A stretch of DNA of 64,000 nt from positions 372,001 through 436,000 of the forward strand of contig NZ_VJOY01000001.1 in the NCBI RefSeq assembly GCF_007109405.1, written 5' to 3'. The notes under the pieces were generated by a model. That model made no database searches, was not told the origin of the DNA, and was given only the letters and a program-made list of their open reading frames with translations. Made by a program: the position numbers and the translations under genes. Positions 1 to 20,600 of the stretch are shown here, one piece after another. How positions within the stretch are numbered: position 1 is the first letter of the stretch; the number at the start of each line of letters is the position of its first letter. The DNA comes from Pseudomonas mangiferae. GTDB taxonomy: Bacteria > Pseudomonadota > Gammaproteobacteria > Pseudomonadales > Pseudomonadaceae.

Positions 1-8641
<8,641 letters not shown>

Positions 8642-8645
<4 letters not shown>

Positions 8646-11600
8646 GGCTGGGGGTTCTCGGCAAGGGCTTGCGGGGAAGGCGGGGCGTCCTGGCCGACCA
8701 GGTCCAGCAGGGCGTCGATCGACAGCTCGCCGGACAGGAAAAGGTCTTCCAGTCGTGGGGAAAACGGAGCGGATGCGGGCGCCTGGGAGGCACGGCCCGG
8801 AGGCTCCGGCGCGAGGCCAGCCGTCGGCTCGTCCTCGACCAGGGTCGCAAGGTAGGCCGATAACGCCAGCACGCTGGAGTACTCGAACAGCAGTGCGGTA
8901 CTCAGCTCCAGCCCCAGGGCATTGCCCAGGCGGTCGACGAAACTCGCGCCGAGGATGGAATCCAGGCCGTAGTCGAAGAACGGTTGCTGGGGGTCGATTC
9001 GCGTGGCGTCCAGTTGCAGCGCCTGGGCCAGTTCCTGCCGCACCCGGGCCGCGATGGCCGCGTGGTGGTCCCCGGCGGCGACCGCCGTGGATGGCGTGTG
9101 GATGGCCATTGCGCCACCTTCCAGGCGAGCGGTTTCCGCCGGGTAGCGCTGGGCCAGGTAGTCCACCAGCGTCTCCAGGCTCGGGTAGTCGAACAACAGC
9201 GCGGTGTTGAGCTCCACGCCCAGCGCTTCGCCGAGGCGGTTGACGAAACTCACCCCGAGGATCGAGTCGATCCCGTAGTCGGCGAACGGCTGCACCGCGT
9301 CGATGCGCGTCGGCTCCAGTTGCAGGGTGGTGGCCAACCCGTCCAGGGCCAGGGCGGTCAACGCCCGTCGACCGCCTTCCTGACCAACCGGAGCGACCGG
9401 GGCGGGACGGGGACTGGCTGCCGGAGCTGTCGCGGCCGACGGCCGTGTACCGCTCGGCCCCCCGGCGCTGCTCCGGGCGATCACGATCTGCTGGCCCAGG
9501 CCATGGGCGCATGCCGCCGGGAAGCGGACATCCCGGAAACCGACCTCGCCCAGCACCCGGCTCCAGCTCTCGGGGTAAAGGGCCGGTGTGCCCGGGATGC
9601 GCAATTCCGGGTCTTCGTACAGCCACCAGCCCTTGAGCAGGCCGAAGGTGAGGTGAGAGAACAGCGACCGGTCACTGATCTCATTCATCACCAGCAGGCC
9701 GTCGGGGCGTAGCAACGAACGCACGTTCGCCAGGGTGCGCTGCATGCGGCCGGTGGCGTGCAGCACGTTGGCGGCGATCACGATGTCGTAGCCGCCAGGC
9801 TCCACCCCCTGCTCCGCGGGCGCGCGCTCGACGTTCAGTAGGTGATAGGTCAGGAACGAGTTGCCCGGGCCGAAGGTTTTCTCGGCGTACATCAGGAATG
9901 CCTTGGACAGGTCGGTGTAGCAGTACTCGGCGATGTGGTCGCGCCAGGGCTGCAGCGCGGGAAGCACCCGTGCGGTCGTGCCACCGGTTCCCGCGCCGAT
10001 CTCCAGCAGGCGTATGCGCCGCCCGGGCGCCTGCGCCCGCAGCGTTTCCACCTGCTGCTGCACCACGCCCGCCACGACCTGGTTGAAGTAGTCGGACAGC
10101 GGGTTGTCCCGGTACACGCCTTCGACCTTTTCCATGGACGAGCGCGGGAACATCACCTCGGTGGCTTGCACCCGACCGGCCAGTATCGCCGGCAACTGCT
10201 CCAGGCAGGCCTCCACCAGCTCCACCTGGGCCCTGCGTGAGGGAACGCCTTTCAGCGCGTCGGCAAGGCGCTGCCAGCGCGCTGCCAGGTCCGGCGCCAC
10301 CGGCGCCTCGACGCCGACCTGCTCGCCCCGCCGCTGTAGCAGGCCCTGCTGCTGCAGCAGGTCGAGCACGGTGGTCCACCAGCGCGCATAGGGCTCGGCG
10401 ATGCCGGCCTGGCCACGCAGGACCTCCGGGTCCTCGAAATGCCCCGGCTGCGTGAACAGGCCCATTCGATGCAGGTGGACCAGGGTCATGCCCGCCATCG
10501 CCGCATCGAAGGGATGCGGATCGTGGTCCGCCAGCAACGGGGCGGCGGCCTCGCGGTAGCGGGCGAACGGGTCCCCGGCCATCGCCGGCCTCACCTCACC
10601 CGCCATCACCGGCTGCGGCTGCAGGTGCATCAACTGTTGCACCGGTGCCGAGGCGTCCATGCAGATCGCCTGGTTCAGCCGGCCCTGCACCAGGGCGTCG
10701 GCAAAGCGCGCGAAGCACGCGAAACCGGCCCGATCCTCCAAGGCACCGGCATGGCGACTCATGGGTTGCGCCGAGGGGTCCGCCGCCTGTTGCTCGGTCA
10801 GCGAGGACAACCAGAACCCCCAGTTGATTGCGCCCACCGGGAAGCGGGCACGCCCCTGCAGGCTGCGCACCAGGCTGTCGGCGAACGTGATCCCGGCGGC
10901 GTAGGCGCCCAGGCGGGCCGCGCCGGAAAACGCGAAGCTCTGGGCCGAGGAGAAGTAGCACATGAACGCCAGTGGCTCGTCGGCGAAGGCGCGGTAGAAC
11001 GCCACGGCGCCGCGGCTCTTCACGTCGAGGATCGACCGGAAGCGTGGCTCGGGCATCCGCGTGAGGGAGTCCTCCGCATCGAAGACCACCCCGGAAAAGA
11101 TCGCGCCGTGGATGCGGCCATGACGCGCCCGGATGATGGCCACGGCGTCCGTCAGTGCGGCCGGGTCGTTGGCATCGGCCTGGAGGTAGTCCAGCTGGCT
11201 GGCCTCCACCGCGGCGCCGGCGCTCGCCAGGCAGGCCTGACGCCGCTGGCGGACCCCGTCATCATCGGCCGGCCGCCTTCCCAGCCAGACCACCCGAGCC
11301 CGATGGTCGGCCATCAGGTAGCGGCTGACGATGCCACCCACCGTGCCGCTGCCCCCCAGGATCACGTAGAGACCTCCCGGTTGCAGGGCCGGCGAACCGG
11401 TCCCGGGCCCGGAATGGGCGTGGGCCCAGTTCAGGCGGAAAATGCGCTGGCGATAGCGCCGGCCGTCGCGCAGGCACAGCGCCTCGCCCCGGGGCAGCCC
11501 ACGCTCTCCCCGCACCTGGCCCATGAGCCGCGGCAGGCGCTGCGGGTCCGCCAGCTCCCGGCTGGACACGTCGAGCGTGCGGACCCGGAAGCGGTGCTCG

Positions 11601-14600
11601 CCCTGGGCGATGGCGTAAGCCATGCCAGTGAGGCCACCGCCGAAGGCGCTGGCCGGGGTACCCCCGACGTCGAAGGCGTCCTGGCTGACGATGTAGCAGT
11701 CGATCGCCTGGGGGTGACCGTGCTGCTTGAGCCAAGTGACGACCCGCAGCAGCAGCAATTCGTTGTATGCCGGGCTGTCGAGCAAGGCGCTCCAGTCGTC
11801 CGCCTCGCCGGTGCTGGCGATGAAGTACAGGCAATCCACTGGCGGCTGTTCAGCCAGGCAACGTTCCAGCGCCTGGGCATCGCCTACGTCCAGGGACCAG
11901 CGGTGCAGGCCCTGCACGGCAGTCCGGGTACCGGGCTCCAGGCGAATCACCCGGCCGCCGCGGTCGGCGAAGGCCGCGCTGTCGAGGTAGGTGCGCGCAA
12001 GGTGCTCGGCGGCCGTTGCCTGGGGGGCACCGGCGACGATCAGCACGCAGCGGTGTTCGTCGATCCGGGCCTCGTTGGGCGCTGCCTCGTGTTCCCAGCG
12101 CGCCAGGTAACTCAGCCGGTCGCTGTCGATGGTTTTTTCAGGTCGCTGCGACGCGCTGGTGGCCTCCGCCTGGCTCGATGTGGGTGTAACCGGGTCGCGG
12201 CCCGGCAGCCAGTAGGTTTCACGGGCGAAGGGATAGGTCGGTGCACTGACCCGGAAGGGCTGCGGACCGGGTCGTGCGGCGTGCAGCTGCGCCCAGTCCA
12301 CGGCTGCGCCATCGACCCAGCGCTGCAGCAGGTGCTCTGCGTCGTCCCCGACCACCTGCTCGTCTTTCGGCAGGCCCTGGCTGCGATACACGCCGTCGGC
12401 ACCCGGCACGTCATCAAGGAATGCGCGCAGGCAGGCGGCCAACGTGGCGGGCGATCGCGCGGCCAGCCCGAGCCGGACGCTCAACGCCTCACGCCCGGTC
12501 TGCAGGGTATAGGCCAGGTTCGCCAGATCCGCGCCGGACATGTCCGGGCGGGCCTCCACGTGGGCCAGCAGCGCTTCGGCATAGGCACGCAGGCGCGTCT
12601 CGTCGCGGGCCGACAGCGGGATCAGCTCGACCTGCCCGCCGACGGGCAGGTCGCGGTATTCCCGCTGTTCCTGGAGTATCACGTGGGCATTGGCGCCCCC
12701 GGCGCCGAAGGACGATACGCCGGCGATGCGCGGCGCGCCCTCGACGGGCCGCCAATCGGCCAGGGTCCGCTGCAGGCGGAACGGCGTGGTTTCCAGCGCC
12801 AGGTTGGGGTTGAGGGTTTCGGCGTTCAGGCTGGGAACCAGTTGCCCGTGCCGGAACTGGAGGATGACCTTGGTCACCCCGGCGATGCCGGCCGCCGCTT
12901 CCAGGTGGCCGATGCTGGCCTTCACCGACCCCAGGGCGCAGTGGCCGGTCTCCACCCCGTCTGCAGCGAACGCCTGGCTCAAGCCACTCACCTCGATGGG
13001 ATCGCCCAGCTCGGTGCCGGTGCCATGGGCCTCGATGTAGCTCACCTGATTCGCGCTCAGACCGGCCTGGGCCAGGGCGAGCCGGATCACGTCGGCCTGG
13101 GCCCGGGGGCTCGGAACCGTGTATCCGTGGGTACGTCCGCCATGGTTGACCGCGGCGGCACGAATCACCGCATGGATGTTGTCGCGATCCCGCAGCGCCC
13201 GGGACAGCGGCTTCAGCACCACCACGCCGACCCCTTCGCCGGGCACGAAGCCATTGCCACCCTCGCCGAAGCTGCGGCAACGGCCGTCACGGGAAAGCAT
13301 CTGGCCGGCACACAACTCCACGTAGTTGGAGGGGTGGAGGTACAGGTTGACCCCACCGGCGAAGGCCATCTGGCATTCGCCACGCCGCAGGCTGTCGCAG
13401 GCCCGGTGCAGCGCCGAGAGCGAGGACGAGCACATGGTGTCCACCGGTTCGCTCGGACCGTTGAGGTTCAGCAGGTAGGAGACCCGGTTGGCGGTGGACG
13501 CGAACGACGTGCGGGGGAAGACCAGGTGGCCCTGCTCCCGCAGCGCCGGACCATAGAGGCTGTAACCGGTCTTGGTGATGCCGGCGAAAACCCCGACCTG
13601 CCCCTGGAAGCGCTCCGCCAGGTCGGCCCGGGTGAGGCCGGCGTCTTCCAGGGCATGCCAGCACGCCTGGAGGAACAGCCGCTCCTGGGGATCGAGGTTG
13701 ACCGCCTCGCGGGGGGACATGGCGAAGAACAACGGATCGAACTCGGCGAACCCGTCGACGAAGCCGCCCCACTTGCTGTAGCTGCGACCGTCCCTCAGGG
13801 CTTCCTGCACCGAATCCACGAAGAACCCCTGCAACGGCCAGCGTACGGGCGGGATTTCGGTGATGCTGTCGCGCCCGTCACGCAGGTTGCGCCAGTAATC
13901 ATCCAGCGTGGCGGCCTGGGGATAGCGGCCACTGAGGCCGATCACCGCAATGGGCTCGGCTTCGCCAGGCGCCACAGGAGGAAGGGTTTCGTCCTGGGCC
14001 GCCGCTGTGCCGGCTTCCGGGCAGTTGGCCGCTGGCGTCGGGGCAAGGCCGCACCACAGCAGGCAAGCCTGCGCGTGGCGATCCACCAGGTACCCGGCGA
14101 GCCGATCCAGGGTGTGATACTCGAAGAACACCGTCTTCGATACCTGGCGCTGCTCCGGCGACAGCGGGGCCAGGGTGGAGAACGCATCGTCCAGCGCCTT
14201 GTTGAGGCGCGTAATCATGATGGAGTCGATGCCGTATTGCTCCAGTGGCGCATCCGGCTCCACCCGCTCCGCAGGCAGCTTGGTCACCGCGCAGAACACC
14301 GCCGTGAGCCGGGCCCGGGTGGCGCTGAGCAGCGCTTCGCGATCCACCAGTGCGCCGTCCGCCCGTTCCATGGCGAAGGCAGACGGGGCCGCCTCCCCGC
14401 CGGTCTCGCGGAAAAGACCGCGGATACGGGTCAGGTCACCCTCGATCACCAGCAGCCGTTCCAGGCCGGCCTGCAGGCCACGCTGCAACGCATGGATGCC
14501 CTGCTCCGCCTGCAGCGGGACCATGCCGGTCTGGCGCTGGACATCGGCCTGCCGGGCGTCGTCGATGCGCATGCCGCCATCGCGCCAGAACGGGTAGTTG

Positions 14601-17600
14601 ATCGACAGGGTATGGCCGAACCGCTGCCCTTGGGCGACCTGGCGGTTGCGCAGCCTGGCGAAGTGATCCATGAAGGCATTGGCCGCCGCATAGTCGGCCT
14701 GGCCCGGGCTGCCCAGCACCGCCGAGCAGGAGGAGAACAGCACGAAGAAATCTAGGTGCAGGTTGCGGCAGGCCCGGTCCAGCAGTTCGGTGCCGATCAC
14801 CTTGGCGGCAAAGACCTCCACCAGGTCCTGGGGCGTCTTGCGGACCAGCGAGCGGTCCCGGTTGACGCCCGCGCAATGCAGCACGCCCTGCAGGCCGCCA
14901 TGGCGCAGGCGAACCTCGGCGACGAACCGCTCCAGCGCCTGCGCGTCGGTCAGGTCGACCTGGGCATAGTCCACTCGCGCACCCAGGTTGCGCAGTGCCT
15001 GCAGGCGTGCGACCTGTCCGTCGTCCAGGGCCGACCGTCCGATCAGCAGCAGGGTCGCCTCGCGACAGCCCTCGGCGATGGCCCGGGCGAAGAGCAGGCC
15101 CAGGCCCCCGGCGCCTCCGGTGATCAGGTAGACACCGCCCTCCTTCCAACCGGTCTTCGCCGCCAGGGCGTCCGCGGGGGCCGCGTCGTCGGCCAACTCC
15201 TGCCACTGCAGTTCCTGGTGCTCGCCTGAGGCCAGCTGGCGCTGCAAGCGCGAGCGCCCCGCCGGTACGGTTTCGGCGAGGCTCGCCTGGAGCGACGTCA
15301 GCAGAGCGACCGGCAGCGGGCCGGGGTTTTCCACCTCCAGCAGCAGGCAGCGGGCGCTCAGGCCGGGGTGTTCCAGGCACGCGGTTTTCAGCAGGCCATC
15401 GAGGCCGGCCAGCAGCGTGTCGTCCGGCGTGCGCTGTGCCACCAGCAGGTCGATCCGCGCGCGCTCGCCAAGGGTCTGTACCTCACGCAGCAAGGCCAGG
15501 GCCAGGGCCTGGTAGCGCGCCGCCGGGGTGTCGGCGTCGGAGACCAGCCGCTGCCAGCGGTCGGCCGCGACCCGGGCCTCTACCTGGTCGGCCTGGACGG
15601 TATCGAACCCCACCAGGAACACCACGTGGGGGATCACCGCGTCCTCCGGCACGACGCCGTCCAGGGGTTCCTGCCAGACCGGCCGCGCCAGGAACAGACC
15701 GTTGGCGACCAGGGGCGACTGGCTGGGCGTCACAGCCTGAGTCGCAGCCGGCGTGCCCATGGCGGGACGGGATGCCTGGTCGATCCAGTAACGCTCCCGG
15801 GCGAACGGGTAGCTGGGCAGGTGCAGGCGCCTTCCACTCCCATCGGGCCAGAGGGCGGCCCAGTCCAGCGACGCGCCGCCGGTCCAGTCCCGGGCCAGCC
15901 GGCCCGCTTCATCGTCAGGCCAAGCGGGCGTCTCGCCGCTCGCCAGGGCAGCCAGTTGGGTCTGCAGATCCTGCAGGCTGCTCACCACCAGCGCGCCACG
16001 GACCCGCCAGGGTTCCCGGGCGACCTGCAGGGTGAAGGCCAGGTCGCCGAGAAGCGTCTCGGCGGGCATGGCCTGGCGGTCCAGCCAGGCCGCCAGCGAC
16101 CGGGCGGTATCGCGCAGGGCGTCGGCGGTTTTCGCCGACAGGGGCACCACATGCGCGGCGGGGGACGACGCAGGCTGGCGCCCAGCTGCGGGGAGCCCCG
16201 GGTAGTCACCGATCACCAGGTGGGCGTTGGTACCGCTATGGCCGAAGGAGTTCAGGGCGGCCAGGCGCCGAGCGCCCGCGATCGGCGGCCACTCCAGGGG
16301 CTCGCGGTTGATGAGAAACGGCGACCCCTCCAGTTCGATCAGCGGGTTGAGCTGCTGGAAACCGGGCATGGCGGGCAGCCGACGGTGCACCAGCGAGAGC
16401 AGCACCTTGATCAGCCCGATCACCCCGGCGCCCGCCGCGGCATGGCCGAGGTTGGCCTTGGCGCTGCCCAGCACGCAGTAGCCCTGGGCATCGGTGAAGG
16501 CGCGGAAGGCGCGGATCAGCGCGTGGGCTTCCACTGGGTCGCCCAACCGGGTACCGGTACCGTGGGCCTCGACATAGCTGATCTGCGCCGCATCGATGGC
16601 GAAGCGCCGGTACGTTTCGCGGATCAGCTGTTCCTGGGCGTCGCCGTTGGGCGCGGTGATGCCATTGCTGGCACCGTCCTGGTTGACGCCCGAGGCTTCG
16701 ATGACCCCGTAGATCGGATCGCCGTCGGCCTCGGCCTCCTCCAGGCGCTTGAGCACCACCATGCCCACGCCTTCGGAAATCACCGTGCCATCCGCCGCTG
16801 CGTCGAAGGTGTGGCACTGGCCGCTGGGACTGAGCATGTCGATGGCCGACAGGCTGACCAGCCCACGCTGGTCCAGCAGCGCATGGACGCCACCCGCCAG
16901 GGCCAGGCGCGTTTCACCGTGGCGCAGGCTCTCGCAGGCCTGGTGAAGGGCCACGCCGGACGAGGAGCAGCCGGTGTTGACCACCATGGCCGGCCCCCGC
17001 AGGTCGAGGAAATAGGACAGCCGCGAGGCGACGATGGCTTCCGAGCCCCCGGTGAAGGACTCGTGGTGGTACCCACCGGGCTCCGCGCCGACATACACCC
17101 CGACGGCCTGGCCGGCCAGCGTCATGGGGTTGTAGCCGGCGTCTTCCAGTGCCTTCCAGCTTTCCTGAAGCACCAGTCGCTGGTGCGGCGTCATGGATTC
17201 CGCTTCGTGGGGGGTGAGGCTGAAGAACAGCGGATCGAAGCAATCGCGATCCGCCAGGATGCCCGCCCGATTGCAATAGCTGGTACCGGGCCGCCGATCC
17301 GGGCTGTAGGCCGCCGGGTCGAGATAGGTGGGAGGCAGCGTTTCCACGCTGGTGCGGCCGGCCACTAGGTTGTCCCACAGGGCGTGCACGTCGGCCGCCC
17401 CCGGGAACTGACCGGCCATGCCGATCACGGCGATGCGAACGCCGGCGCTTCGATCCGACGATGTGTCGCGGCGGGCCGGCTGGGGAACGCCACCCAGCGC
17501 GGCGGCCATTACAGCACTGATGCCCGGGGATGTCGGTGCCGGTGCCGGTGCCGCGGACGCGGCGCTCCGCGGAGCCTGGATCTGCGCCCCATGGGCGGCC

Positions 17601-20600
17601 AGCAGGTGGTCGCGCAGGCGCGCGACGCTCGCATGTTCGAAGAGGACCGCGCTGTTGAGCCGGACGCCCAACTGCGCACCCAGCCGCTTGACGAAGCCCA
17701 CGCCGAGGATGGAATCCACGCCATAGTCAGAGAACGGCGTACGCAGGTCGATGCTCTCCGGTTCGGCTTTCAGTGTCTCCGCCAGGCATTCGACGATGAG
17801 GCGCTGCAAGCGCTCGGCGGCGGCTTCATCCGGTTGGTCGGGCATGCGGGTCTCCGGCTCCCTGGAGGATGCCACCGGCTGGGCCGGCGGCATCGAGGTC
17901 AATATCGGCAGCACGCCATCGCTATAGGCGGTGATGACCTGCTGCCCCAGGCCGGCATCGTGTGCCAGGTCCGTTTCCACCTGGGTGAAGCCGGTGCTCC
18001 ACAGCAGGTGCGTCCAGCGTTCTTCGTCCAGCAGCGGCGAACCGGGAATGCGCAGCTGCGGGTCTTCGTACAGCCACCACCCGTCCAGCAGGCCGAAAGT
18101 CACGGTCGACGCGGTGGTCTTGCGGTTCAGCTCGTTCAGCGCCAGCAGACCGCCTCCGCGCAGCATTCCCTTGACGTTGGCCAGGGTCTGGCGCAAGTCG
18201 GCAGTGGCATGCAGCACGTTGGTGGCGACCACCACGTCGTAGCGACCGATGGCCGGATCGGTCGCGTCCAGCGGCCGGCTGACATCCAGGATCCGGGTGG
18301 TGAAATAAGGGCGGCCCCCGCCGGGGCGGCCCTCGCCCGGGTGGCCCTCGCCGAAACGGCGTTCGCCATGCTGCAGGAACGCCTGTGACAGGTCGCTGTA
18401 GCCGTATTCCTCCAGGTGACCGGCCAGGGGCGCGAGGGCCTCCAGCAGAATCTCGGTGGTGCCGCCGGTGCCGGCGCCAACCTCCAGGAGACGCAGGGGG
18501 CGCTCCGGTTCGGCGGCCAGCCGGTGGCGAACATGCTCCACCACCCGGGACGCCAGCCGGCGATTGAAGAAGTCCGACAGGGTGTTACGCGCGTAGACGC
18601 CCTCCACCTTGTCCGGGGTTCCTTCGGGAAACAGCACGTCGGTGGCGTGTACGTGACCGGTGAGAATCTGCGGTAACTGGCGCAGGCACTCGTCCACCAG
18701 GGCCACCTGGACGCGCCGGTCGGCATCCTCGCGGTAGCCCGCGCACTCCTGCTCCCACGCGCTCCAGATCGCCGGGTGGCGGCTCTCGTCGATATCCACG
18801 GCGAGACCGTAGTCCGTCCCGTGCCGCGTCAGACAGCCCTGCTCCACCAGGATGGCCAGGCATTCGTCCCACCAGCGGCGGTAACGCTCTGCGATGCCCG
18901 CCCGCATCCGCCAGGTTTCGGCATCCCTCGGGGTCGGCTCCCGGAAGAGGCCCAGGGTCTGCAACTGGACCAGCAGCAGCACGGCGATGGACTGGTCGAG
19001 CCGGTGCGAGTCGAAGCACCCGCGCAGCCGAGCCCGTTCCTCGGCGCCCAGCCCGGCCTGCTGCGACGGCCTCGCGGGCGTCGCCCCAGGTGGAGCCAGC
19101 CGGTAACGCTGTCCATCCGATACGCCCATCAGCTGGCGCACCTCAGGCGAGGCCTTCAGGCACAACAGGCGTGGCAGCCCACCGCGGACCAGTTGATCGA
19201 CGAAGCGACCGAAGCAATCGAAACCGGCCTCGTCGCTCAGGGCATCCATGTGCCGACTGACCGCCTGACGCTGCAGCGCGGCCTGCCAGAATCCCCAGTT
19301 GATCACTCCGACAGGAAACCCCGCCATGGGCCGGATCGCCTCGGCGAAGGCGTCGGCGAAGGTGATGCCACAGGCATAGGCCGACAGTTTCGCCGCACCG
19401 GAGAAGGCGAACCCCTGGCCCGACGAGAAATAGCAGAGGAAGTCCAGGCGCTGCTCGGCCAGGGCGCGGTAGAAGTTGATGCTGCCCCGGCTCTTGACCT
19501 CGAGGATCTGCCGGAACTGCGCCTCCGAGGTGTGTGGGATAGCGTTCTCGAAGTCGAAGACCATGCCGGAGAACAGGGCACCGTCTATGCGCCCATGGCG
19601 GGCCCGCACCTCAGCCACGGCGCGCTGCAGCTGCGCCAGATCCGTCGCGTCGGCCTGCAGGTAGTCGACCTGCCCGCGCAGCGTGGTGGCCGCGAGGTGC
19701 TGGCGCAGGGTGGCATCGTCGGCCGGGGTGCGGCCGAGCCAGATCACCCGGGCGTCGAAGCGCTCCACCAGGCAACGGCTGACCACCCGGCCGATGACAC
19801 CGGCCCCGCCCAGGATCAGGTAGACGCCCTGGCGCTTCAAACCGTGGCCGCCTCCCGTGCCTCCGGGCAGCGCCAGGGGGCTGAGCCGCTGTACGAACCG
19901 CTCGCCTCGGCTGAGTTTCACCGGTTCGCCCCGCTCCGATGCCGGCTCGGCCAGGATCTGCGCCGCTACGGCCCGAAGGTCGGGCGAAGCCAGGTCGTGC
20001 GGATCGAGATCGAGGGTCCGCAGCCGCATGCGGTAATCCCCCTGGGCCAGGGCGAATGCCAGGCCGACCAGACCGGCCCCCAGCGGGTTGGCGACCCGGG
20101 GTTCGCCCGGGAATGGCTGGCGGCCCAGGGTCAGCAGGAAGCAGTCCACGCCGGCGTCGGGCGCTACATGCGCATGCAGCGCCTTGAACAGCCTCAGCAC
20201 GGGCAGTTCGTGCACGGCCAGGCTGTCCGCCAGGGTGGAAAGGTCGAACGTGTCCCGGGGCGCCGGGCCGATGATCACCACCTGTACGAGCGCGCCGGCC
20301 GACGCGAGTATACGCGCGAAGCCCTCGGCATCGTCATGGCCGCATCGCCAGTGGCCAGGAGCAACCTCAGCGGTGGCGCCCGGGGCGCAGTCCACCCGTA
20401 CCAGGGCGTTCCGCTCGCCCAGGTGACTGGCCAATGCCTCTTGCAGGCGGGCGCTGTCAGCACCGGGCGCCAGAGTCACCAGCAACGTCGCGCCAGGTCG
20501 GGCGGGCGCTTCGGGGGCGACAGTTGCCTGGGCCTGCCAGTGCGGCAGGTAGCAGCAGTCGCTCGGTTCGGCATCGTCCGAGGGTCGGGCGGTCGGTGCC

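Noticed and set aside
10439-14755. A 1,438-codon open frame on the plus strand, and many others opposite the PKS and NRPS genes
   Set aside because: They are antisense to genes with clear KS, KR and ACP motifs. High G+C at the third codon position leaves few stops in the opposite frame. The translations have no recognisable domain.
15150-15760. A dehydratase in the KS-KR-ACP module of the second subunit
   Set aside because: The linker between KS and KR lacks HxxxGxxxxP and HPxxxD motifs. It looks like the usual structural half of the KR.
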